From: Strigamia acuminata
Taxonomy: Eukaryota; Arthropoda; Chilopoda; Geophilomorpha; Linotaeniidae
Direction: 5' to 3'
Assembly (NCBI GenBank): GCA_949358305.1
Contig: OX442314.1
Coordinates: forward strand, 61,327,369-61,391,368
Length of the DNA stretch: 64,000 nucleotides
The position numbers were made by a program, and so were the translations under genes. Below are positions 33,656-42,746 of this stretch, piece after piece; position 1 is the stretch's first letter, and each line of letters opens with the position of its first letter. A model generated the notes under the pieces. The model had not been told where the DNA came from, made no database searches, and saw nothing but the letters and a program-made list of their open reading frames with translations.

Positions 33656-33779
33656 TGTAAGTTGTTGTGACTAGCTGAAGTCGCTCAATGATGACCGCGT
33701 GGCTTCAGCCATGTTGGATAACATCACAAGTGATTTATTGAGCACCGTCACGTGGCGCCCTCTACAGGCACAACTCACA
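33656..33779 (-). repeat. 5' LTR of gypsy F
   Basis: 124 bp, identical by eye to 29308-29431; TG...CA ends; followed by TSD TACTT. Confidence 0.95.
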
Positions 33780-34143
33780 TACTTTACATGAGGTTTATCA
33801 TTTGAGCATGGGGGCTGCCATCTTGGCTGCCATGTCATCATGAGTAGAGAGAAGAAGAGAAGTAGAAGTCTGCCCCTCTAGTGACAGATTAAGTAACCTC
33901 TCATATGCCACCAGTGAACTCTGGTGGCTGCATTACAAAACATAATACAATAATACAACAAGTTACAGAGATCCATAAGGAACATCAACAAAATATTCAC
34001 AATTGTTAAATAATAAATAGATACATCTGTAAATTCATAAGTACTAGAATTAATTCTAACTAACAAAATCATTACTTAATAAATTGAAATCAAACAATCT
34101 GAACATAAATTAATATTTTAGATTTAGGAACCGTATTCTAACA

Positions 34144-34595
34144 GATTCGGCGCCGGCAGGGAGACGCACGACGGACGTCGATTGGCCTGCTGTGGTCGTT
34201 GCAGTCGCATTCGACGTACTGGCGACGGTTGGCGCCACACTCGCAGTTGGCGGCCGGAATTCTGGCGAATGCGGGGCCAACGGGACGTTGATAACGTTCG
34301 CGGGCGGGTACGCCACCTGGGCCAACAGGGCCAATTGCGCCGACTCAAATACTGTCGGTTGCGCCGAAGTGGACGCGGCCTGCACAAGCGCGTTCAGGTC
34401 GAGCGGAAGTCCGTCCGGGTGTACGCTCAGCCAATTCAGCGTTGCTAATTGCAGCGGCGTCGGTATCGGTTGGGCCCTCAAATATGCGCGTTCGGCCGAA
34501 CGACGTTGTTCGTCACTAGACGAAGTGGACGAGCTTGAACTCTCGTGACGGTGACGCCTATGACTCCGTTTTGAACGGTGTTTAGCACCTCCCAT
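34144..34595 (-). pseudogene. RS-rich/zinc-ribbon ORF, N-terminal half
   Basis: ATG at 34595 (MGGAKHRSKRSHRRHRH) opens a frame rich in Arg, Ser and His for 30 residues. A segment around PIPTPLQLATLNWLSVHPDG follows, then an Ala/Pro/Thr-rich linker to the GATTC duplication. The frame is also open upstream without an ATG. The start is preceded on the minus strand by TTATTTGCTTGTCCAG, a good 3' splice-site match, so an upstream exon is possible. It continues in frame at 29067 after removal of the solo LTR (452 + 619 nt = 357 codons with stop). The gene as it stands is interrupted. Confidence 0.6.
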
Positions 34596-34724
34596 CTGGA
34601 CAAGCAAATAAATTATTTTATTAAAATAATTCCACTCTGAATAATCATTCCTTGAGTCCAAAGAATTAAAACGTATTGTTCGCAACGAAAATACACAACT
34701 TGAGTTATTTATAACCCTTAACAC

Positions 34725-35572
34725 GTGACACTAATGAGTCACATTCCCCTTGTGTTTATGACACGAGAATGGACTCGCCGACAGAGATTTTCATCGAAAA
34801 TCGCAACTTGTTGATTTTTTAAAAGAAAAATTTCTTTAGTTTCTATAAACTATTTAATTCAATCCTTCGAATATCCAAATAACCATCGTATTAATTAATT
34901 AACACTTAGTCTAATAAATATCTCACATCGAAAAATTCATCGCTAAATAATTTATCCAAGCCTCGACCGCGACTTGATTTACCTAATTAGTGCCTACGTA
35001 CTTAAATTTCAATAATTCATTATCAAAATTTAACACAAACTATTCGACTGAATAGTTAAACTTCCAGAGTGATTTAATGCCGATTCACGTTTAAAGCAGC
35101 ACGTGAATTTCTAACTTTTATCGGGACGCCGATATTTTATCAATTGTTGCAAACAATTTTTACAATTCTTTGGTCAAAGAATATATTTGAAAACTACTTA
35201 CAATTGGAAGCTAGTTTTCCTTGCTTTTTAAGAGTTGCTAACTGAATTAGCGCTGAAATCTCGGGGTCGAAAAGTGAAGAGGAGTGAAGAGACGAAGTCA
35301 ACTTTTATCCACGTGTTTTTACGAAGTGTGCTTGGTGCAATGAACCCTGGGAATTTTATTCCCTATTAATTGTCGGGTTCGAGGTTTAATCACACCTCGT
35401 GAGTCTCGTACCCTCGTGAGAATGCGAGACCATCACTTTTCAAAGTAATTTCTCCGTATTTTAGTTAAAATACATATAAATATGACCAAATAATAAAACA
35501 TTCTATCGAATATTTTAACTTATCGCAACGAATTCATATTTTAATATAAATTTCGATACTTTTCGTATCAAG
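34725..35572. other. Region 3' of gypsy E; expected 3' LTR, not proven
   Basis: AT-rich, no gene. It follows the purine tract of E on the minus strand, so should hold its 3' LTR. It contains a palindromic stretch around CACCTCGTGAGTCTCGTACC (35393 onward). I found no matching copy beyond the gag end of E at 48.4-49.6 kb. Confidence 0.4.
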
Positions 35573-35584
35573 GTGTCCCCCGGT
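35573..35584 (-). promoter_or_regulatory. Polypurine tract of gypsy E
   Basis: Minus-strand CACCGGGGGACA, about 75 bp after the pol stop, is the only G-run in a position to prime plus-strand synthesis. Confidence 0.45.
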
Positions 35585-35657
35585 GTTGAGATTTTCAATC
35601 ACTACACCTGTTAGACATGTAAAATAATTACTGTCTCCAAGTTTTAAATAAAACTTA

Positions 35658-35898
35658 TCAATTCCAACAAAACTTTGCAAGTTTGCCTCGTTGTTGGTAA
35701 GGTCTTTTAAATATTGCGGAAATATTTCGCACGAAATTTTCATTCAAATATTTGGGATTAGGTTTTTTCTCTCGTCTTGGACGAGTGCTAGTTCGTGGAA
35801 CTACCGGTTGGGGTTTGCGGGGTTTTCGAGGTGGTTTCTTTGGAATTTCACCTCTTTTCAACGCCGCTTTCTTTTCTATAGCAGTTAAGCGTTGTCTA
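35658..35898 (-). pseudogene. pol: Gypsy element E: C-terminal tail of Pol, beyond the copia insertion
   Basis: After deleting copia I and one GTCTA copy, the integrase frame ending at 42747 runs without shift into this segment (LTAIEKKAALKRGEIPKK, then a Pro/Lys/Arg-rich stretch) and stops at 35658. It is the basic tail following the integrase core, cut off by the insertion. Confidence 0.85.
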
Positions 35899-36368
35899 TG
35901 TTGTTTATCGATGCCAAACAGTCCTCCGTACTTGTTTTGCGCATTTCTTAATGTATTACTGCATTATGCAGCCTAGTGTATTTATTAGGATTTATTTCAT
36001 TATTTAACATTGGGCATAATGCTGCCTGCATCATGTTAGTATTAGTTTACTTTTTCCAACACCAGATGGTGTCACTTGTATGTTTTTCTCAATCACAATG
36101 GCCGCTTGCATGCCAGCAAGCACTCATGTATTTTCTCCATCTAAATGGACCAAATTATGTAAGCATTTTTGTTTTTATTAAACATTTAGTTTATTTTTAC
36201 ATTGTGTTTGTCACTTATGAGCATTTTAGAGTGCAGTGACTTTATTTTCCACCATTTTCAAGCGCTGGAGGTGCGCGCACGTCATTGCGCTCATATTAGC
36301 CGTGTTTCGGCATTTAAACTCGCTTCCACACACAGTATTTTATACTGTGAGCGCACTCCTCTGCTACA
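35899..36368 (+). repeat. 5' LTR of copia I
   Basis: 470 bp, TGTTGTTTATCG...CTCTGCTACA, with the AACACCAGATGGTGTC palindrome near 36058 and a dyad CACAGTATTTTATACTGTG near its end. Confidence 0.95.
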
Positions 36369-36370
36369 AG

Positions 36371-36388
36371 TGGTAGCAGAGGATGGTT
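36371..36388 (+). promoter_or_regulatory. Primer-binding site of copia I (initiator tRNA-Met 3' end)
   Basis: TGGTAGCAGAGGATGGTT begins 2 bp after the LTR. TGGTAGCAGAG is the exact complement of the 3' end of insect initiator tRNA-Met (…CTCTGCTACCA). The classic Drosophila copia element instead uses an internal tRNA-Met segment. Confidence 0.85.
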
Positions 36389-37242
36389 GCTATCCTTGCA
36401 GCACGCCGAAACCGCTAATTTTTATCGCCATTTTCGCGAAATTCGCGAATTTGCGATAAATTTTCTATTTGCAGATTGCGCCGATTTCCGCGACGATTTC
36501 CGTCTCCAGAACGTTCGAGACGACACGCCGACGTTCTCACGTAGTCTGCACGACCAGCTCTACGATTTTTCATTTAATTTCGTCCGAATTTCTGCGTGTT
36601 TCGCAATTTTCGAGACGAATTTCAATATATTTTCAGGTTTTCGCCATTTTCCAACGAGATTCGACGTTGGAAACCCACTGGACGCAGTGTGAACGACGAA
36701 TTGAGGAATATCCCGACCTCGTACACAGTGTACGGTCGTTGTATCGACGATTTTTCTCGAAGAAACGACGATTTTCGACGATTTTCGCATTTAAATGCGC
36801 AACTACGCCATTTTCATCTCTAGATTGGCGCAACGTCTCATCACACTAATTAATAATTGCTTTTCAGTAGTCGTAATTAGCTTGTTAGTACTTAAGATAG
36901 TATTAAGTTTTTGTGGGTCCTTTAGAATAGTTTTTGCTCTTCTGTTCCAGTCGGAACTACCGCATTAACTCATTCCTAGCCAGTGCTTACCGTGGCCAAC
37001 AGGTACTCCCGCGCCTCCAGGCAGGCGAACGGACCCCTGTGTGTTGGCTGGCTAGGGTTATTTGGCCACTTCAGAAGTGGTCGCCCAATTCGATTGATAT
37101 CCGCTTTGACAGTGCTCCGATTAGTGCGCCGTATTTGTGTAGTGCTACGCGATATTGTGCACCGAGACCGTCAAGTGCTCCAATTGTACCATTCTTCATC
37201 CAGTGTGTTTTGCTACGGATCGTTTCGTAGCTCCACGTCATT
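36389..37242 (+). other. Untranslated leader of copia I
   Basis: About 850 bp between the primer site and the polyprotein ATG, without a conserved frame. It is rich in CGA/TTTCG motifs near 36400-36830. It would carry packaging signals. Confidence 0.6.
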
Positions 37243-40200
37243 ATGTCCAAGTCCGTAGAAGGAAATTCCGGACGCCTTCCCATTCTCAGCGTAGGAAACT
37301 ACGAACTTTGGCAGCGCTCAATGCGCATGGTACTCCGAAGCGAGGAATTGTGGGAACACGTAACGGAAGAAGAGGAGGTGGAATTCCTTAAAACCGCCGG
37401 AGATAAGGAGAAAAAGAAGTACAAACGTCGGAAAGCCAAAGCATTAGGCTTAATATACTGTTCTGTAAGCGAGGCAAAGAAGTCTGCGCTAGATGATTGT
37501 AAAACCCCGAAGGAAGCATGGGACATTTTAGCCAACATTTATGCGCCATCATCTCGTGCGCGACAGGCAGCCATGCGCCGCGAATTTTTGAATTTGCGCC
37601 TAGAGCAGGGCGAAGATATGGCCGACTTCTTAGGACGCGTTGACTATCATGTCCGCCAAATGAAGGATATCGGAGAGATAACTTCGTCTGATCACCACGC
37701 TTACCAATACTTGGACTTATTGCCTCGTGAATATTCACAGATTTCATTCACGACATATCACTTGCCCAAAGGAGAATTTACACCAAAGAAAGTGTCTGAA
37801 CAATTGCTCGCGGAACATATGCGACTCAAAGCTATGGATTCGCGCGACATAGACAATTCTAAATCTCCACGTGCCTATGCTGGTGAAAAACAGCAACGTG
37901 GGAGAAATCGTTCTCGTCCCTCTCGACCGTTATCTTCGGTGCAGTGTTTTAATTGCCAGGAATTTGGCCATTACGCAAATAAATGCCCTTTGCCATCGCG
38001 CCGAGATGACAAGAATCAATCGACAGCTTCACTTCAAAGGAAGCCGAGGAGTTCAAGCCGTAAACGCAATAAGAACTCAAACCGAGATGATTCTAGACCA
38101 AGGGGGAATTCCAGCGCAAGACGGGAAACGAACTTTTTCGCCAGTGCGCTTCAACCAATGCCCACAATTCACTTCATGCAATCACATGAATCGATAGTGG
38201 ATTGTGGGGCAACGGATCATGTGTGCCACGTCCAGGCTTGGTTTCAGGACTTTGTTAAAGTTGTGCCCTTTAACATAGCATTAGGTCAAGGACATTCCGA
38301 AGTTCTTGGAAAGGGCAAAGTCCAGATTGTCACAATGATCAACAATGTAGAATGTGTCGCGAATCTCCAAGATGTGCTGTTTGCGCCAAAATTTGAGGCG
38401 AATTTGATCTCCGTATCAAAAATGGACAAAGCCAAACATCATATCCATATTTGGGATGGAGGAGTCCATGTCTACAAATCTGATATCAATCATCCAATGC
38501 TTCGAGCCAAAGAAAAGGGCGGTCTGTATTACGTCGACGGCTTATGTACACCCTCAACGGTCATATCAACAGTTAATGCGCCAGTTATACAGACGACCGC
38601 TCCAGCCCGAACATTAGTCACGGCAGAAGAGGACTACATTCAATATCCAAAGGCAAAGAAAAAGTCGAAGGACCCGGAACTGTTTACGGATTTTCGGCTC
38701 GAATTCCCTCCTTTGCCGAATGAAATTCCTCCACCTGCACCAATTAAAGTAACCCAGTCCAAGACACTTCCTGTACCTACTCCCACCAATCCGTTACCTC
38801 AAGTCCCATCCTTTGCCAAGACATTAAAGGCAAACCCACCGATCTCCCAACCAAATTCAAATTCAAAACCGAATTCAAAGCCAACCAACGCAAAGAAGGT
38901 TGCAGCACCATCGGTTAAAAAGGATGCGACAGGGATATGGCACAGCAGATTGGGTCACCTTCATACCAATGCGATGAAACTTTTGGCCGGAAATGACCAA
39001 GTTTACGGAGTTACACCGGCAGAAGTGAACAAAGAACTATCGTGTAATCACTGTCGAATTGCGAAATCAACGCGCATTTCTCATAAACCTGATGAACATC
39101 CTATTTTTACAAAGGCCCTAGATCTCCTACACATGGACGTGTGGGGAGCTTCAAGAACGACTTCCTACGGAGGCGCGCGTTATGTGTTAACGATTATCGA
39201 TGACGCCACGCGCTATGCCTGGATATTTCCGATGGCCCAAAAATCCCAAGTGTTTGGACTCTTTAAGGACTATGTCACACGAATTGAACGAATGACGGGC
39301 AAACGAGTCAAGGCCATTCGAACAGACCGAGGAGGGGAATTCTTATCAAACGAATTTGACCGCTATCTAAAAGAGATCGGAATTCAGGCCCAAAGAACCA
39401 ATCCACATAGCCCCGCTATGAATGGCACAGCGGAGCGAATAAACCGCACCATGGCGGATTACACGCGTGCCATACTAGATGAAACTGGACTTCCGAACGA
39501 ACTTTGGGCGGAATTCGCAGTGACTTTCTCGTACATAAAGAACCGGTGTCCTCATTCTCGTCTAAAAAATGAGGTGCCCTATATCCTATGGCGACGACGT
39601 GCCCTTTCGCTCAGATACCTGCGCAAGTTAGGCTCCAAGTGCTGGGTTCATCATACAGCGCCCGGCAGGGACAAATTGGATCCACGAGCTTGGGAGGGCT
39701 ATTTAGTCGGATACGCCACGACAACGCGAGGTTATCGCGTCTGGAATCCAACAGATAACAAGGTTATTCAGTCCATTCACGTCAAAATAGATGAACGGCA
39801 GTCCTATAAACGCTCAAATCATTATCGAGGTCCACAGTGGACAGGACCAGATTTGGACCAAACGCATCAAGCGTCGCAAATTTATGAACCATTGCGCATT
39901 TCACAACCGCAAGTGAGATTTGACGACGAGTTGGAATATACCGATTGGCCCAAATTTCCGGATTCGGAAGATGAATGCGATACAGACTATGACTCTGACG
40001 ATTCAGCTCCGCCAGGCGCTCAAGCCCGGACACCACCAGGGTCTCCAATTAGGATTCCAACACCTGTCCTATCTCCAATAATTTCTCCAGTGATATCTCG
40101 AGCGCCAAGCCCACTTATCACACCAGGTAATACACCAACTCACACACCACCAGGTTCACCTCCGAGTTTTGTAAATGCTCGTCGAGGCTCTCGTGGAAAT

Positions 40201-42063
40201 GCGCCACAAGCTCATCAAGCAGCCCACCATGGTCCACCTCCAACTGGAGCTGCAACTGCTTATAAATGGCGTTACATTGGTGGAAATACTGAGTGTAGAC
40301 GCTGGAAAAGAGAGGAACATTTGCGCAAAGTGCAGGAACCTGGCAAATTGAAAACGGATGTCTATTATTTCCCAGAAGCAGGACTCCGACTACGTTCTAG
40401 AGGTGAAGTTGAGGAATTCTGTCACATGAACAATATTCCTTATGATCCCGAATTATTTTATTTTGGCAATATGGAATATGAATTAGAGGATCTTCCGCTA
40501 CCCCTTCCTAGAGTACATTTGTGTCGCCGTGAGCCCACTAGTTACGCAGAGGCTGTAAGATTTCCGGATTCGACCAAATGGCAGGAAGCCATTAATGAAG
40601 AGTTGGACACTTTTGCAAAAAGAGGAGTCTATGAAGAAGTCCCGAAACCGGAAAACACGACGATATTAGGATGCAAATGGCTCTTCAAACTGAAGGAAGA
40701 TGCTTTAGGCAAGCCAGCAAGATATCGCGCCAGATTAGTGGCACAGGGTTTTCGTCAAACGTTAGGAGTGGACTACGATGAAGTCTTTAGCCCTGTTGTC
40801 AACTTTGTTCCCATACGCCTATTCTTCTGCCTGCTAGTAGTGCTTAAAGGCTGGAAGGACGCACACTTAGATGTGAAGTGCGCATACCTATACGGTGATC
40901 TTGCGCATAAGGTGTATATGCGCATTCCAGCTGGCGCGACATGTTCGAACCCAAATCATGTATGGCTTTTGATAAAGTCTCTCTACGGACTCCATCAGTC
41001 CGGGCGCCAATGGTTTGAAAAACTAGATCAGACTTTGCGCGATTTGGGATTTCGCAGATTACCAGGATGCAACTGTGTGTACATATACGGAACTTCCGCC
41101 GTGATGCTAATATACGTCGATGATATAGTTCTATTTTACGCGACGGATAGCGTCTTGACGCAATTAATTGCTCTTATTAGCACCAAATTCGATGTCGTGA
41201 ATTTAGGACCAATTACGAAACTCTTAGGTGTAGAATTCATTCGTACTTCCAAGGGAATCTTCATCATCCAACGTGCATACATACAGAAGATTCTCAAGAA
41301 ATTTGCAATTGTCGCCGATAAACTCATCAAGGTCCCAGTAACACCAGGAACGACGCTCGTCAAAGGGTCGAAAGAGGACTTGCCAGAATTTCCCTATCGC
41401 TCACTAATAGGCTCTCTTCTCTTCCTCGCATCGAGGACACGACCCGACATATTATTCTCAGTTATAATGTTGTCACAGTTTAACAATTGCTATAACCACA
41501 CGCACATCAAGGCACTCATGCAGGTTGTGCGCTACGTAGGCAATACTTTGGATTACGCGATTGAACTGTCAAATTGTTCCAATGGACAACTGTGGGGATA
41601 CACTGACGCGTCCTGGGCCACCGAAGTCAGCACTTCTTTGAGTTTCGGCGGGTATATAGCCTATATTGGAAACGTCCCCATCGGATGGAGTTGTCGTAAA
41701 CAAACCAGCGTGGCGTGCTCAACGATGGAGGCGGAGTTTGTCGCCCTCGTTGAGTGCGTCCGTGAGCTGTATTGGCTCGATTACGTCTACAGTTCCGTAC
41801 CGATGCTGAATAGATCTTCACCACCTTTAGTGTTCTCCGATGCGCTTTCTTCCATCCAATTCACATCAAATGACGTGGAGAACAGTAAAACGAAGCATAT
41901 CCGAGTGAAATTTCATTGGATTCGGGAATGGTACACAGCAGGTGCATTCCAATTGCGCAAGGTCCCCGGATCAATGAACGTGGCAGACATTTTTACCAAA
42001 TGGTTGGGCTCATCTCAACTGCGTCTCCTGATTTCCCGGATTTTCAATTTCAACCTATCGTGA
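37243..42063 (+). CDS. gag-pol: Copia I Gag-Pol polyprotein (1606 aa, intact)
   Basis: ATG at 37243 (MSKSVEGNSG). Gag is at residues 1-250, with the UBN2-type core (YELWQRSMRMVL, ARQAAMRREFLNLRL) and knuckle CFNCQEFGHYANKC at 235-248. The aspartic protease is VDCGATDHVC (Asp 320). The integrase zinc finger is HSRLGHLH...CNHCRIAK (566 onward); its core has Asp near 630 (LHMDVWG), Asp near 694 (IRTDRGGEF) and Glu near 731 (NGTAERINR). A Pro/Ser/Thr-rich linker lies at about 930-1000. The reverse transcriptase has DAHLDVKCAYLYGD and YVDDIVLFY near 1290. RNase H is GYTDASWA near 1453 with MEAEFVALVE, ending ADIFTKWLGS. No stops or shifts; all catalytic residues are present, so the copy may be active. 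Element C is a close relative. Confidence 0.97.
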   Translation: MSKSVEGNSGRLPILSVGNYELWQRSMRMVLRSEELWEHVTEEEEVEFLKTAGDKEKKKYKRRKAKALGLIYCSVSEAKKSALDDCKTPKEAWDILANIYAPSSRARQAAMRREFLNLRLEQGEDMADFLGRVDYHVRQMKDIGEITSSDHHAYQYLDLLPREYSQISFTTYHLPKGEFTPKKVSEQLLAEHMRLKAMDSRDIDNSKSPRAYAGEKQQRGRNRSRPSRPLSSVQCFNCQEFGHYANKCPLPSRRDDKNQSTASLQRKPRSSSRKRNKNSNRDDSRPRGNSSARRETNFFASALQPMPTIHFMQSHESIVDCGATDHVCHVQAWFQDFVKVVPFNIALGQGHSEVLGKGKVQIVTMINNVECVANLQDVLFAPKFEANLISVSKMDKAKHHIHIWDGGVHVYKSDINHPMLRAKEKGGLYYVDGLCTPSTVISTVNAPVIQTTAPARTLVTAEEDYIQYPKAKKKSKDPELFTDFRLEFPPLPNEIPPPAPIKVTQSKTLPVPTPTNPLPQVPSFAKTLKANPPISQPNSNSKPNSKPTNAKKVAAPSVKKDATGIWHSRLGHLHTNAMKLLAGNDQVYGVTPAEVNKELSCNHCRIAKSTRISHKPDEHPIFTKALDLLHMDVWGASRTTSYGGARYVLTIIDDATRYAWIFPMAQKSQVFGLFKDYVTRIERMTGKRVKAIRTDRGGEFLSNEFDRYLKEIGIQAQRTNPHSPAMNGTAERINRTMADYTRAILDETGLPNELWAEFAVTFSYIKNRCPHSRLKNEVPYILWRRRALSLRYLRKLGSKCWVHHTAPGRDKLDPRAWEGYLVGYATTTRGYRVWNPTDNKVIQSIHVKIDERQSYKRSNHYRGPQWTGPDLDQTHQASQIYEPLRISQPQVRFDDELEYTDWPKFPDSEDECDTDYDSDDSAPPGAQARTPPGSPIRIPTPVLSPIISPVISRAPSPLITPGNTPTHTPPGSPPSFVNARRGSRGNAPQAHQAAHHGPPPTGAATAYKWRYIGGNTECRRWKREEHLRKVQEPGKLKTDVYYFPEAGLRLRSRGEVEEFCHMNNIPYDPELFYFGNMEYELEDLPLPLPRVHLCRREPTSYAEAVRFPDSTKWQEAINEELDTFAKRGVYEEVPKPENTTILGCKWLFKLKEDALGKPARYRARLVAQGFRQTLGVDYDEVFSPVVNFVPIRLFFCLLVVLKGWKDAHLDVKCAYLYGDLAHKVYMRIPAGATCSNPNHVWLLIKSLYGLHQSGRQWFEKLDQTLRDLGFRRLPGCNCVYIYGTSAVMLIYVDDIVLFYATDSVLTQLIALISTKFDVVNLGPITKLLGVEFIRTSKGIFIIQRAYIQKILKKFAIVADKLIKVPVTPGTTLVKGSKEDLPEFPYRSLIGSLLFLASRTRPDILFSVIMLSQFNNCYNHTHIKALMQVVRYVGNTLDYAIELSNCSNGQLWGYTDASWATEVSTSLSFGGYIAYIGNVPIGWSCRKQTSVACSTMEAEFVALVECVRELYWLDYVYSSVPMLNRSSPPLVFSDALSSIQFTSNDVENSKTKHIRVKFHWIREWYTAGAFQLRKVPGSMNVADIFTKWLGSSQLRLLISRIFNFNLS

Positions 42064-42259
42064 CATTCTTAATTTAGTTTTACCCGAATTGTGAGGATCA
42101 TCGAGTTCCAGTGGGAATTTTCGGGCTTCCGTAGCGATTAATTTAACAGTACCCGGCTCGATATTCCGAATTATTATTTCCATTATTATTATTCTATGTA
42201 AAGTTACATTTAAAGTTTTTCCCTTAACTTATTCTTTATTTTTGCGGCTATTTGCCATC

Positions 42260-42271
42260 GAAGGGGGAAAT
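42260..42271 (+). promoter_or_regulatory. Polypurine tract of copia I
   Basis: GAAGGGGGAAAT adjoining the 3' LTR start TGTTGTTT. Confidence 0.9.
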
Positions 42272-42741
42272 TGTTGTTTATCGATGCCAAACAGTCCTCC
42301 GTACTTGTTTTGCGCATTTCTTAATGTATTACTGCATTATGCAGCCTAGTGTATTTATTAGGATTTATTTCATTATTTAACATTGGGCATAATGCTGCCT
42401 GCATCATGTTAGTATTAGTTTACTTTTTCCAACACCAGATGGTGTCACTTGTATGTTTTTCTCAATCACAATGGCCGCTTGCATGCCAGCAAGCACTCAT
42501 GTATTTTCTCCATCTAAATGGACCAAATTATGTAAGCATTTTTGTTTTTATTAAACATTTAGTTTATTTTTACATTGTGTTTGTCACTTATGAGCATTTT
42601 AGAGTGCAGTGACTTTATTTTCCACCGTTTTCAAGCGCTGGAGGTGCGCGCACGTCATTGCGCTCATATTAGCCGTGTTTCGGCATTTAAACTCGCTTCC
42701 ACACACAGTATTTCATACTGTGAGCGCACTCCTCTGCTACA
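42272..42741 (+). repeat. 3' LTR of copia I
   Basis: 470 bp, two differences from the 5' LTR seen by eye; followed by TSD GTCTA. Confidence 0.95.
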
Positions 42742-42746
42742 GTCTA

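Larger units (their letters stand above)
29308..33779 (-). mobile_element. Gypsy element F, complete and apparently intact
   Basis: A 4.47-kb LTR retrotransposon: 124-bp LTRs at both ends, identical by eye; target duplication TACTT at 29303-29307 and 33780-33784; tRNA-Leu-type primer site; one gag-pol frame; purine tract before the 3' LTR. Identical LTRs imply recent insertion. It interrupts a copia-like solo LTR. Confidence 0.95.
29073..34143 (-). mobile_element. Solo copia-like LTR (594 bp) split by gypsy F
   Basis: Two pieces, 29073-29307 (235 bp) and 33785-34143 (359 bp), flank gypsy F. Joined, they start TGTGAGACG and end TTCTAACA on the plus strand. They are bracketed by GATTC at 29068-29072 and 34144-34148, a perfect 5-bp target duplication. 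Length and motifs (GCCATCTTGG, a GCCACCAG...CTGGTGGC palindrome at 33907-33928) resemble the copia LTRs elsewhere in the window. Only about 594 bp of the interval is this element; the remainder is F. Confidence 0.8.
35899..42741 (+). mobile_element. Copia element I, complete and apparently intact
   Basis: A 6.84-kb element: 470-bp LTRs, initiator-Met primer site, 1606-codon polyprotein, purine tract AAGGGGGAAA, and TSD GTCTA at 35894-35898 and 42742-42746. It lies in the opposite orientation within pol of gypsy E. The LTRs differ at two positions that I can find (A/G near 36264 against 42628-42629; T/C in CAGTATTTTATACTG), so the insertion is recent. Confidence 0.96.
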
